In this document: in pieces, positions 9,420 through 18,341 of the stretch | How positions within the stretch are numbered: position 1 is the first letter of the stretch | How the letters are laid out: each line of letters begins with the position of its first letter | NCBI RefSeq assembly: GCF_900167085.1 | Contig: NZ_FUXA01000011.1 | Coordinates: 61,771 to 125,770 of the forward strand | Source of the DNA: Eubacterium ruminantium | GTDB taxonomy: Bacteria > Bacillota > Clostridia > Lachnospirales > Lachnospiraceae | DNA: 64,000 nucleotides | Direction: 5' to 3' | Translations under genes and position numbers: made by a program | Notes under the pieces: generated by a model | Seen by the model: the letters and a program-made list of their open reading frames with translations, nothing else | Databases searched by the model: none | Told to the model about the DNA's origin: nothing

Positions 9420-12014
9420 ATGAGCAAGAAAAAGCATGACAACAACAGAATAACAGCAAAACCTAATGTAGATTCAATAGATAAAAATATCTATGAAAGA
9501 ATAGGTGAGGAAGTTTTTTCTGAAGATATTTATCAGGTTTCCGGAGATGATATTTTGAATTATAGTCCTTTGGTTGAAACAGCGACTTTGAAGGTTAAGT
9601 CTGATGCAAAATCAAAAGGAAAGAAATTCGGGAAAGCTGATCAAAAAGGTAAAAAGTCGGATAAGAGACAGTCGGAAGAAGAATCGGGCAAAAAAGACTC
9701 GGATGAAAAAAGATCTGATGACGAGAAGTCAGATGAAGAAGATTTGGAAGTTAAGAGTTCAGAGGAAAATCAGTGTGAGGAAGATTTTACTGATAACTTA
9801 AAAGAAATAGACTCGGACGAAAAAAAAACTGATAAAGAAAAGTCAGATGAAAAAGATTCAGATCAAAAAGATTCCGGTGAAGATGTCGATGACGAAGACG
9901 ACGAAGACGACGATGATGACAATTACGACGACGATGATGACGATGAAATAAAAAAGAAAAAACGTAAAAAGAAAAAGAAGAAATATGGACCGGGTCCTGT
10001 AAAGAAAAAAATACAGCGTCTTTATGAGGCGAAGAATTATAAGTGGATAGTTGCCTGCTTTATCATAGCCTTTTTTGAAGATGTTATACTCGAGATCCTT
10101 GGAAGAAGATCATTTGCGAATGCATTTAAATTTATGTTCAATTCGCCATTGGTATTCTTTATTAACATACTTATTATATTCGGAACGCTTCTTCTTGGAC
10201 TTTTATTTAGAAAAAGATTATTCTTTGTATTCCTGGGTGGATTCCTATGGTTTGTCATGGGATTCATAAACTTTATGGTCCTGGGATTCAGGATAACGCC
10301 TTTTTCAGCCATAGACTTCCTCATGGCAGTGGATGTCATGAGTATGATGGATATTTATTTCAATAAACTACAGCAAATACTCATCTTTATGGGTATAGGA
10401 GCAGTGATATTCCTTGTGGTTTTATTCTTCAGGTGGACACCTAAGGTTAAGGGTAAGCTTAAGAGACTTCTTAACTTTTCGGTATGTGCCGGGGTGTTCC
10501 TGCTTTCATATGTACTTATAAATATTGCGACTGAGGCGGGAATGATTTCCGATGATTTCTCAAATCTTGGAAATGCATATAAAGAATATGGATTTGTTTA
10601 CTGCTTCTCCAACAGTATTATTGATGTCGGAGTAAGTAAACCTAGTGATTATTCAGATGAAACAGTTAAAGAGATATTCTATGAGACAGATAAATCATAC
10701 AAAGAATATCTTGAGAAAAGAGGAGAGAAGAAGACTCCTAATATTATAATTGTTCAGCTGGAGTCATTTATTGATATTGACAGAATAGCCGGTATTCATA
10801 CAGATAAGGATGCTGTGCCGAATACCAATGCATATATGGAAAAATATCAGTCCGGTTATCTGACTGTTCCATCTATCGGCGCCGGTACTGCAAATGTTGA
10901 ATGCGAAGTTCTTACAGGAATGAAGACAGGACTTTTTGGAGCAGGCGAATATCCTTACAAGACGGTACTTACCAATACTCCTTGTGAAAGTCTTGCACAG
11001 ATTCTTAAGAGACAGGGCTATACAACTTTTGCAATGCACAATAATAAAGCTGTTTTCTATAGTAGAAATGAAGTTTATAATCAGCTTGGATTTGATTATT
11101 TCGATTCACAGGAATTCATGGAAAAGCTCACATATACCAGTACAGGATGGGCTAAGGATGAATATCTTGTAAATGAGATAGAAAAGTGCCTTAATTCTAC
11201 CGATTCTGACGATGATTTTGTTCATTGTATATCGGTTCAGGGTCATGGTAAGTATCCGGAAGACGGTTATAATTGTACGAGACATATTACAGTTACAAGA
11301 GATGACGGTGATCCGGTTCTTACAAACCAGTATGGATATTTTGTTAATCAGTGTTATGAAATGGATGCTATGCTGGCAGATCTTAAGAAGATGCTGGATG
11401 ATCGAGGAGAGGATTATGTCCTTTTCGTTTATGGTGATCACCTTCCAAGTATTCCTTTTGAGATGGAAGATGTTATAAAAGGAAATGAATTCCAGACAGA
11501 ATACATTCTTATCAATAATATGGGAATCAAGTTTCCTAAAGATGATATAGCTACATATGAATTTTCGGATTACCTTCTTTCAGCTCTTAATCTTGATAAG
11601 GGAATATTCCAGAGAATTCACAGCGAATATGAATGGGATTCTGAGATTTATACAGAAGCACTTCATACAATTCAATATGATATGTTGTACGGTGACAGAT
11701 ATATTTATATGATGATGCCTCAATATTCAGCTGCAGGAATGATGATGGGATTAAATCCTATTTATGTAAATGAAGTTACCCTTGATTCAAATCAGATTGT
11801 TGTTAAGGGATCTAATTTCACAGAATTTTCGACGGTGGTTTTAAATGATGAAAGACTAGTTACAACTTATGTTGACAGTAATACAATCATTGTTGCCAAT
11901 GATGAATTCGAAGAAATTAAGGCCGGCGACAGAGTAGTCGTAGAGCAGATTGATAAAGATAAACATAAACTCGGAGAATCTGTAAATGCAGTAATATATA
12001 ATCCGGGGTATTAA
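9420..12014 (+). CDS. LTA synthase family protein with acidic N-terminus and extra C-terminal domain
   Basis: 864 residues, longer than the ~650 usual for LtaS. Residues 1-175 are a very hydrophilic cytoplasmic extension of Ser/Lys/Glu/Asp repeats, ending in a poly-Asp tract and a poly-Lys tract. Residues ~205-370 hold about five membrane segments. The extracellular sulfatase domain (~440-760) has the VQLESF metal strand, GAGTANVE with likely nucleophile Thr490, and YGDHLP for metal binding. The last ~90 residues (NPIYVNEVTLDSNQIVVKG onward) look like an IPT/TIG-type beta-sandwich. It likely makes or decorates a glycerol-phosphate polymer outside the membrane; which polymer is unknown. ATG at 9420 follows GAAGAAGGGG. 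Confidence 0.88.
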   Translation: MSKKKHDNNRITAKPNVDSIDKNIYERIGEEVFSEDIYQVSGDDILNYSPLVETATLKVKSDAKSKGKKFGKADQKGKKSDKRQSEEESGKKDSDEKRSDDEKSDEEDLEVKSSEENQCEEDFTDNLKEIDSDEKKTDKEKSDEKDSDQKDSGEDVDDEDDEDDDDDNYDDDDDDEIKKKKRKKKKKKYGPGPVKKKIQRLYEAKNYKWIVACFIIAFFEDVILEILGRRSFANAFKFMFNSPLVFFINILIIFGTLLLGLLFRKRLFFVFLGGFLWFVMGFINFMVLGFRITPFSAIDFLMAVDVMSMMDIYFNKLQQILIFMGIGAVIFLVVLFFRWTPKVKGKLKRLLNFSVCAGVFLLSYVLINIATEAGMISDDFSNLGNAYKEYGFVYCFSNSIIDVGVSKPSDYSDETVKEIFYETDKSYKEYLEKRGEKKTPNIIIVQLESFIDIDRIAGIHTDKDAVPNTNAYMEKYQSGYLTVPSIGAGTANVECEVLTGMKTGLFGAGEYPYKTVLTNTPCESLAQILKRQGYTTFAMHNNKAVFYSRNEVYNQLGFDYFDSQEFMEKLTYTSTGWAKDEYLVNEIEKCLNSTDSDDDFVHCISVQGHGKYPEDGYNCTRHITVTRDDGDPVLTNQYGYFVNQCYEMDAMLADLKKMLDDRGEDYVLFVYGDHLPSIPFEMEDVIKGNEFQTEYILINNMGIKFPKDDIATYEFSDYLLSALNLDKGIFQRIHSEYEWDSEIYTEALHTIQYDMLYGDRYIYMMMPQYSAAGMMMGLNPIYVNEVTLDSNQIVVKGSNFTEFSTVVLNDERLVTTYVDSNTIIVANDEFEEIKAGDRVVVEQIDKDKHKLGESVNAVIYNPGY

Positions 12015-12027
12015 AATCAATTTATTT

Positions 12028-12044
12028 GTGATATTATATATCAC
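12028..12044. promoter_or_regulatory. 17-bp palindrome upstream of typA
   Basis: GTGATAT-TAT-ATATCAC, a perfect 7-bp dyad with a 3-base centre, lying 36 bases before the typA start. It could be an operator or overlap a -10 box. No binding protein can be named. Confidence 0.3.
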
Positions 12045-12079
12045 CGGTAGATTAAGAATATAGAATAAAGGATAAAAAA

Positions 12080-13909
12080 ATGAAAAGAGAAGACATTAGA
12101 AACATAGCGATAATTGCCCATGTAGACCATGGAAAAACCACACTCGTTGATGAATTACTTAAGCAGAGCGGTGTATTCCGTGACAATCAGGAAGTTGCTG
12201 AACGTGTAATGGACTCAAATGATATCGAGCGTGAAAGAGGCATAACAATCTTATCAAAGAATACAGCTGTTATGTACAATGATATCAAGATCAATATCAT
12301 TGACACACCGGGCCATGCGGATTTCGGTGGAGAAGTTGAACGTGTTCTTAAAATGGTTGACGGAGTTATTCTCGTTGTTGATGCGTTTGAAGGACCAATG
12401 CCACAGACAAGATTCGTTCTTCAGAAAGCGCTTTCGCTTAATCTTTCGGTTATAGTATGCGTAAATAAAATTGATAGACCTGATGCAAGACCGGCAGCAG
12501 TTGAAGAAGAAGTATTAGAGCTTCTTATGGATCTTGATGCTACAGAAGAACAGCTTGACTGTCCATTTGTATATGCTTCTGCAAGAGAAGGTATTGCATC
12601 ATATTCTGCTGATGAACCTGGAACAGACATGAAGCCTCTTTTTGAGACTATCATCAGTCATATTCCTGCACCTGAAGGAGATCCGGATGATGGACTTCAG
12701 ATTCTCATCAGTACTATAGATTATAATGAATATGTTGGACGTATCGGTGTTGGTAAGATCGATAATGGTACAATTAAACTTAACCAGGATGCTATTCTTG
12801 TAAACCATCATGAACCGGGAAAGCAGATTAAGGTTAAGATTGGTAAGTTATATGAATATGACGGACTTAACAGAGTAGATGTTGACAGTGCTACTGTAGG
12901 TTCTATCGTAGCTATTTCAGGTATTGCAGATCTTAAGATCGGTGATACTATCTGTTCTGTTGATAAGCCAAATGCTATTCCTTTCCAGAAGATTACAGAG
13001 CCGACTATTTCCATGGATTTCATGGTAAATGATTCGCCGCTTGCCGGTAAGGAAGGTAAGTTCGTTACTTCAAGACAGATCAGAGAGCGTCTTTTCAGAG
13101 AACTTAATACTGACGTAGGACTTCGTGTAGAAGAGACAGATTCTACAGACTGCTTCAAGGTTTCGGGACGTGGAGAACTTCATCTTTCGGTTCTTGTTGA
13201 AAATATGCGTCGTGAAGGATACGAATTTGCAGTAAGTAAAGCTGAAGTTATTTATAAATATGATGAATCAAATAAAAAGCTTGAGCCGTTTGAAATAGCA
13301 GTTATTGATGTTCCTGATGATTTCTCAGGAAGTATCATTAATATGCTCAGCTTACGTAAGGGTGAACTTATAGCTATGGCTCCGGGAGAAAATGGATTTA
13401 CAAGACTTGAGTTCAGAATTCCTTCAAGAGGTCTTATCGGATTCAGAGGAGATTTCCTTACAGCAACTAAGGGTACAGGTATTATCAATACTGTATTTGA
13501 TGGATATGATAACTATAAGGGTGATATGAGTTACCGTGCAAATGGTTCCCTCATTGCTTTCGAAGCAGGAACATCTATTACATATGGTCTTTTCAATGCT
13601 CAGGAAAGAGGAACACTTTTCATCGGACCTGGTGTTGATGTTTATGCCGGAATGGTTGTTGGTGAAACAGGTAGAGCTGAAGATATCGAAGTAAATGTAT
13701 GTAAAACAAAGCATCTTACAAATACAAGATCTTCAGGTGCTGATGATGCTCTTAAGCTTGTTCCTCCAAGAATTCTTTCTCTTGAGCAGTCACTTGACTT
13801 TATCGATACAGATGAGCTTCTTGAGATAACACCTAAGTCACTTAGAATCAGAAAGAAGATTCTTGATTCAAGACTTAGAATGAGAGCTTCTAGAAATAAT
13901 AATCAGTAA
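12080..13909 (+). CDS. typA: Translational GTPase TypA/BipA
   Basis: 609 residues, full length. The GTPase motifs are intact: AHVDHGKTT (G1, residues 11-19), RGIT (G2), DTPGHADFG (G3) and NKIDRPDA (G4). They are followed by an EF-G-like domain II, domain III/V and the TypA-specific C-terminal region ([39 protein letters not shown]). The protein binds the ribosome and aids subunit assembly, especially under cold or stress. It stands as its own unit, with a strong terminator-like hairpin after it. Confidence 0.98.
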   Translation: MKREDIRNIAIIAHVDHGKTTLVDELLKQSGVFRDNQEVAERVMDSNDIERERGITILSKNTAVMYNDIKINIIDTPGHADFGGEVERVLKMVDGVILVVDAFEGPMPQTRFVLQKALSLNLSVIVCVNKIDRPDARPAAVEEEVLELLMDLDATEEQLDCPFVYASAREGIASYSADEPGTDMKPLFETIISHIPAPEGDPDDGLQILISTIDYNEYVGRIGVGKIDNGTIKLNQDAILVNHHEPGKQIKVKIGKLYEYDGLNRVDVDSATVGSIVAISGIADLKIGDTICSVDKPNAIPFQKITEPTISMDFMVNDSPLAGKEGKFVTSRQIRERLFRELNTDVGLRVEETDSTDCFKVSGRGELHLSVLVENMRREGYEFAVSKAEVIYKYDESNKKLEPFEIAVIDVPDDFSGSIINMLSLRKGELIAMAPGENGFTRLEFRIPSRGLIGFRGDFLTATKGTGIINTVFDGYDNYKGDMSYRANGSLIAFEAGTSITYGLFNAQERGTLFIGPGVDVYAGMVVGETGRAEDIEVNVCKTKHLTNTRSSGADDALKLVPPRILSLEQSLDFIDTDELLEITPKSLRIRKKILDSRLRMRASRNNNQ

Positions 13910-13915
13910 TTATTT

Positions 13916-13970
13916 AGGTGGGATATTTTATGTCTCGTTTTTGAGATATAAAATGTCTCACCTTATTTTG
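13916..13970 (+). terminator. Terminator-like hairpin after typA
   Basis: A long imperfect stem of about 20 pairs with several G-U pairs (AGGTGGGATATTTTATGTCTC against GAGATATAAAATGTCTCACCT), loop GTTTTT, followed by a short T-rich tract. It lies 7 bases after the typA stop. Confidence 0.7.
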
Positions 13971-14014
13971 AATATGGGAATAATTTGTTATGTTCGATTG
14001 AAGGGGAGGATATA

Positions 14015-15484
14015 ATGAGAAATCTTACAATGCTTATGGACTTTTACGAGCTCACTATGGCAAACGGGTATTTTGTAAAAGGCTATAAAGATACATGGGC
14101 TGTTTTCGATATGTTTTACAGAAAGAATCCTGATAATGGCGGGTATGTGATCTGTGCAGGTCTTGAACAGCTTATTGAATATGTTCAAAATATGCACTTT
14201 TCGGAAGATGATATTAAATATCTTGAGAGTAAGAAAATATTTGATAAGGGCTTTCTGGATTATCTTCGGGATTTCCATTTTACAGGAACTATAGAAGCTG
14301 TTCCTGAAGGAACGGTTGTTTATCCGAACACACCTCTTGTGACTGTAACTGCACCTGTGATCGAAGCACAGCTAATGGAGACTATGCTTCTTATATGTAT
14401 TAATTTCCAGTCGCTTATAGCCACAAAGGCAAGCAGAATCTGCCTAGCAGCCGGAGATAATGTGATAATGGAATTCGGAGCAAGAAGAGCCCAGGGACCG
14501 GATGCTGCAATTTACGGAGCAAGGGCGTGTTATATCGGTGGAGTAAATGCTACAGCAACAGCTATTGCGGACATAAATTACGGTGTGCCTGCAATAGGTA
14601 CAATGGCTCACAGCTGGATTCAGTTCTTTCCGTCTGAATATGAATCATTTAAAGCTTACGCTGAGGTTTTCCCGGATACGTGCACACTTCTTATCGACAC
14701 ATATGATATTCTGAATAGCGGACTTCCGAATGCTATAAGGGTTGCCCACGAGGTTCTTGAGCCTATGGGTAAGAGACTGAAAGGGGTTCGCATAGATAGC
14801 GGTGACCTTGCTTATTTTTCAAAAAAGATAAGGAAAAAGCTGGATGAAGAAGGGCTTTCGGACTGTAAAATTGTTGTATCAAATTCTGTAGATGAATATC
14901 TTATTGATTCTTTGAACAGACAGGGCGCGAAGATCAATTCTTACGGAGTGGGTGAGAGAATGATCACCTCAAAATCAGATCCTGTTTTCGGTGGGGTTTA
15001 TAAGCTTGCTGCAGTAGAAGATACAACCGGCTCAGTAAATGGAGATGAAAAGTTATTTATTCCAAAGATAAAGATATCGGAAAATGTTGAGAAGATAACT
15101 AATCCGGGAAAGAAAAAACTTTGGAGGATATACAGTAAAGAAACAGGCTACGGACTTGCCGATATGCTCACTCTTAGTGATGAAGTTATTGACGGAGACG
15201 GCGTAACACCATTTGTTGATGAGTCAAAACCTTGGAAGAAGATGCGTTTTAAAAATGTCATCGCAAAACCTCTTCAGGTTAAAATATTTGAAAATGGAAA
15301 GCTTGTTTATGATATTCCGAAGCTTGAAGAAATACGAGAACTGGTTAAATATCAGCTTGAAAATACTGTATGGCAGGAGGAGCAGAGATTTGCAAATCCA
15401 CATGCTCATTATCTTGATCTTTCTGAGAAATTATACAAGATTAAAACAGATCTTTTATCCTTAAGCGAATCTTCTGATCAGTAG
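14015..15484 (+). CDS. pncB: Nicotinate phosphoribosyltransferase
   Basis: 489 residues from the ATG at 14015, 6 bases after GGGGAGG; an upstream in-frame TTG extension has no ribosome site. The start LTMLMDFYELTMANGY, the GARRAQGPDAA loop, GTMAHSWIQFFP with the family's phosphorylatable His, and GVRIDSGDL for phosphoribosyl binding identify it. It converts nicotinate and PRPP to nicotinate mononucleotide, using ATP, in NAD salvage. It is flanked by a terminator on the left and a promoter region on the right, so it is probably a single-gene unit. Confidence 0.96.
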   Translation: MRNLTMLMDFYELTMANGYFVKGYKDTWAVFDMFYRKNPDNGGYVICAGLEQLIEYVQNMHFSEDDIKYLESKKIFDKGFLDYLRDFHFTGTIEAVPEGTVVYPNTPLVTVTAPVIEAQLMETMLLICINFQSLIATKASRICLAAGDNVIMEFGARRAQGPDAAIYGARACYIGGVNATATAIADINYGVPAIGTMAHSWIQFFPSEYESFKAYAEVFPDTCTLLIDTYDILNSGLPNAIRVAHEVLEPMGKRLKGVRIDSGDLAYFSKKIRKKLDEEGLSDCKIVVSNSVDEYLIDSLNRQGAKINSYGVGERMITSKSDPVFGGVYKLAAVEDTTGSVNGDEKLFIPKIKISENVEKITNPGKKKLWRIYSKETGYGLADMLTLSDEVIDGDGVTPFVDESKPWKKMRFKNVIAKPLQVKIFENGKLVYDIPKLEEIRELVKYQLENTVWQEEQRFANPHAHYLDLSEKLYKIKTDLLSLSESSDQ

Positions 15485-15573
15485 TTTATACTGATTAACA
15501 TAATATTATAAAGGATTGTGACATTATCTTGATTTAGTATGTCTAAAAAAGCATAAAAAAGCTTCAAAATTTG

Positions 15574-15602
15574 TTGATAATTTACATAAAAAATGATAAA
15601 CT
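15574..15602 (+). promoter_or_regulatory. Candidate promoter of the FHA gene
   Basis: TTGATA at 15574-15579, 17-base spacer, TAAACT at 15597-15602 preceded by TGA (extended -10). A start near 15609 would give a leader of about 105 bases before the FHA gene. Confidence 0.5.
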
Positions 15603-15641
15603 TATGATGTTAGATTGTTGGGATAGATTTAACATTTTCTG

Positions 15642-15686
15642 CCTAATCCTACGTCTAAAATTACTACATGTGGAGTATTGGTTAGG
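15642..15686 (+). promoter_or_regulatory. Possible structured leader of the FHA gene
   Basis: CCTAATC at 15642-15648 can pair with GGTTAGG at 15680-15686 (one G-U pair) across a 31-base loop. The 3' arm ends about 12 bases before the GAGGAGGG ribosome site. It matches no riboswitch class that I recognise, and long-range pairing of 7 bp can arise by chance. Confidence 0.25.
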
Positions 15687-15713
15687 GGGTACTTCGCAGA
15701 GGAGGGCTATATT

Positions 15714-16652
15714 ATGGGCATGACAGAAGAAAATGCTGAAGATCAGCAGATAAGTTATGATGAATTTACACTGAATTTCAAACTTCAGGAGGATATTCCT
15801 GTTGAGCAGTTTGAGCTCAGTATGTTTAATTATGAATTTGTGGGTAATAGGACTGTTTGTAGTCTTAAAGTAGTGGATAATGTCAGGGTTTTACAGTATA
15901 AGATTCCTGCCACACTTCCGCTTGAGCAATTTTTCAGAAAACAGTTATATAAAGGAGAGTTTCTTTCAATCCTTTCCAATATATTGAATCAGTTGATGTA
16001 TTTTGAAGAGAACAAAATGCCGCTCAATAAGATTCTTCTTAACGTGCATTATATGTATATTGAACTTTCAACACTTGATATTCAGCTTATATATATGCCT
16101 GTAAATAAGAAGTTCCCTGATTGCAATATCACAAAGTTTATTCAGACATTTATCAGCAAAGTAAGATATGCAAATATGGAATGCGTTGAAGCGGTAGAAC
16201 AGATACTTCATTATCTGGATAGCAAGCTTATGTTTAATCTTGCTGAGTTCTATCATTTCATTCTTTCTCTTGAAGCAGAGACCATCCTTGAGGATGAGAA
16301 GGAAGAGAAGGAGAATGATACATCCGTACTTATTAAGTCTTCTAAGGAATATGAGAATCCAATTCCATATCTTGTTAGAGTTAAGACTAATGAACTTATT
16401 CCTATTCTCAAGAGAGAATTCCTTGTTGGTAAATCACCTGATGCGGATTATCAAGTTACAGACAACAGAAGGATAAGTAGAAGACATGCTATATTCACTG
16501 TTAGTAATGGTGAATGCTATGTCATCGATAATAATTCGACAAATCACACATTTGTAAATGGAAAACTTCTTCAGCCTGGAGTTGAGATCATGCTTTCAAA
16601 TGATGATTACATCAGACTTGCAGATGAAGAATTTAAATATTGGGTAAGATAA
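15714..16652 (+). CDS. DUF6382-like/FHA domain protein
   Basis: 312 residues from the ATG at 15714, 8 bases after GAGGAGGG; a TTG extension upstream is not supported. Residues 1-~200 resemble the N-terminal domain annotated DUF6382, found before FHA domains in Firmicutes, with mixed helix/strand content and no membrane segment. Residues ~235-312 form an FHA domain with FLVGKSPDADYQV, ISRRHAIF and NNSTNHTFVNG; the usual Asn-Gly turn is Asn-His here. FHA domains bind phosphothreonine, so the protein is probably part of a Ser/Thr kinase-linked signalling or secretion complex. No kinase or phosphatase lies in the window. Confidence 0.8.
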   Translation: MGMTEENAEDQQISYDEFTLNFKLQEDIPVEQFELSMFNYEFVGNRTVCSLKVVDNVRVLQYKIPATLPLEQFFRKQLYKGEFLSILSNILNQLMYFEENKMPLNKILLNVHYMYIELSTLDIQLIYMPVNKKFPDCNITKFIQTFISKVRYANMECVEAVEQILHYLDSKLMFNLAEFYHFILSLEAETILEDEKEEKENDTSVLIKSSKEYENPIPYLVRVKTNELIPILKREFLVGKSPDADYQVTDNRRISRRHAIFTVSNGECYVIDNNSTNHTFVNGKLLQPGVEIMLSNDDYIRLADEEFKYWVR

Positions 16653-16671
16653 TCATAAATAATGGTTATAG

Positions 16672-16720
16672 AAAAGATAAGAGTGTAAATGATCAAATTA
16701 TTTACACTCTTATCTTTTTA
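16672..16720. terminator. Bidirectional terminator after the FHA gene
   Basis: A perfect 19-bp inverted repeat (AAAAGATAAGAGTGTAAAT and its complement, ending at 16718) around a 9-base loop, with A-run and T-run flanks. It separates the convergent FHA and transglutaminase genes. Confidence 0.9.
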
Positions 16721-16724
16721 GTAT

Positions 16725-16784
16725 TAAAGTATTTTGTTGTTAAAGTATTTTATTACTAAAGTATTTTTGCTTTTAAAGAATTTT
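16725..16784. repeat. Short AT-rich direct repeats
   Basis: Four copies of a TAAAGTATTTT-like element at about 16725, 16741, 16757 and 16774, spaced 16-17 bases, filling the gap between the bidirectional terminator and the transglutaminase stop. They may be simple slippage products. Confidence 0.55.
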
Positions 16785-16786
16785 TA

Positions 16787-17857
16787 TTATTTGAATATTA
16801 TAAGGATTGTTGAGTCCAGCCTGTCTATGTGAGTATAGGTAAGATTACCCCTTCCGCTGGCACTCATAAGTTCATTCAGACAACCTTTGATATCTACATC
16901 TTTTACGGCAACTTCAAGATAATTTTTTGGTGTACTCTGAAGAAGGATATTTACCGTGGTTGAAAAATCTGATTCGGTATAATAAATCGTTCCGGAAGAT
17001 TTAAAATAATTTAAATCATCTGAGGAAGCTTTCTTTGAGCCGCCCTTTTGCCATACATGATCAAAAGATATTTCATCATCTGTAAGATTATAATAAGCAT
17101 GAGATACGACATTCATTCCTTTAGGATCATCCCATGTTGAATCTATATGATACCAATTGCCATCAATCTCAACCAGGTTCCAGGCATGAGGTTCATTTCC
17201 GGCGCTTCCTATAATAATATCACTTTTAATTCCTGCTCCGGCAAGGAGAAGAGTTAAAGCTTCAGCATAACCGCTGCATACGGCTTCACCGTCAATAAGT
17301 GCGCCGTAAGCCCTGAATTCATTATCATTATTTGGATTTCCGGTACTGTATTCGCAGGTGTCCACAAGATAGTCATGAAGTGCAAGAACTTTCTGCTGAT
17401 CGGGCATATTCTTATAAGTATATTTATTTACTATTTCCAAGACGCGCGAATAAAGTTTGTCGGCATCAGGATTATTTGCCGGTATAGGTGTTGAAGAAGT
17501 GAGCAGATTGTAGACATAGGTGGATGCATTTTGTCTAATAACGAATTTAACCTTTGTCTTTCCGGAAGATTTATAAATTTCATACGAATCTACCGAACCG
17601 CTGATGGATGGAAGATATTGGTTTATTTCGCCGAGTTTCGATTCATCTATATTTTTTATAAACATGCTCACAGAATCGGCTTTCTTCTTCTCGAGGGAAG
17701 TATTTATGATGTTGGCTGCCTCTTCGATATTTTCAGCAGTCTGTAGTTTACTTTCATCATGTTTATATTTGATGAGCTTGCCAATCTTAATCGAACAATA
17801 ACCGATTAAGGCAAGGAGGATGATATATATAATTCCTTTGAATAACTTTTTGATCAT
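16787..17857 (-). CDS. Membrane-anchored transglutaminase-like (papain-fold) protein
   Basis: 356 residues. A hydrophobic N-terminal segment (about residues 5-25) should anchor it in the membrane or act as an uncleaved signal. A variable region follows. The transglutaminase core (~145-270) shows Cys in GEAVCSGYAEAL, His in EPHAWNLVEI and Asp in WYHIDSTWDD, so the Cys-His-Asp triad is complete. The C-terminal ~80 residues are not recognised. Related proteins act outside the cell as peptidases or cross-linkers of wall or surface proteins. It is alone on the minus strand, with its own likely promoter near 17925. Confidence 0.88.
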   Translation of the reverse strand: MIKKLFKGIIYIILLALIGYCSIKIGKLIKYKHDESKLQTAENIEEAANIINTSLEKKKADSVSMFIKNIDESKLGEINQYLPSISGSVDSYEIYKSSGKTKVKFVIRQNASTYVYNLLTSSTPIPANNPDADKLYSRVLEIVNKYTYKNMPDQQKVLALHDYLVDTCEYSTGNPNNDNEFRAYGALIDGEAVCSGYAEALTLLLAGAGIKSDIIIGSAGNEPHAWNLVEIDGNWYHIDSTWDDPKGMNVVSHAYYNLTDDEISFDHVWQKGGSKKASSDDLNYFKSSGTIYYTESDFSTTVNILLQSTPKNYLEVAVKDVDIKGCLNELMSASGRGNLTYTHIDRLDSTILIIFK

Positions 17858-17920
17858 AAGATTATTCCTCTTTGTAAAACCATTTTTTTAGTGGTTTCAT
17901 AATACTTTTTAATTGATTTT

Positions 17921-17929
17921 ATTATATCA
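17921..17929 (-). promoter_or_regulatory. Extended -10 element for the transglutaminase gene
   Basis: Reading on the minus strand, TGATATAAT is an extended -10 (TG-N-TATAAT) 63 bases before the ATG. No convincing -35 box is seen. Confidence 0.45.
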
Positions 17930-18048
17930 TATATATGCTTTTTGATGTAGAGAAAGTAATTTTATATTCATGATATGGGATTTTCGTGTTATATTGTTTT
18001 ATGGAAATGCAAAAAATGCATTTTTCATATGTGCTGATTATTTTCTGT

Positions 18049-18278
18049 GATTACAGGATATATTCATTGTGAAAAGAACGTTTCTGTGAGTACGGATTAC
18101 AGGATATATTCATTGTGAAAAGAATGTTTCAGTGAGTACGGATTATTGGATATATTCATTGTGAAAAGAATGTTTCTGTGAGTACGGATTATTGGATATA
18201 TTCATTGTGAAAAGAATGTTTCTGTGAGTACGGATTATTGGATATATTCATTGTGAAAAGATTGTTTCTGTAGGATCA
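18049..18278. repeat. 46-bp tandem repeat, about five units
   Basis: Units begin at 18049, 18095, 18141, 18187 and 18233 and are nearly identical; the fifth decays after about 38 bases, and fragments of the unit (TTTCTGTAAATACAGG) continue to about 18303. Each unit contains the dyad TTCA-TTG-TGAA. It occupies the only long gap (17858-18341), between the divergent transglutaminase and alcohol dehydrogenase genes. The rest of that gap holds a minus-strand -10 box and a small hairpin at 18005-18023 (AAATGCA/TGCATTT), and no gene. There are no unique spacers, so it is not a CRISPR array. Confidence 0.95.
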
Positions 18279-18341
18279 GGATGATTTCTGTAAATACAGG
18301 TTATTAAATATAGCTATAAAATAAATACAAAAGGAGTAAAA

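Noticed and set aside
18049..18278. CRISPR array
   Set aside because: The units are contiguous without unique spacers, and no cas genes are in the window.
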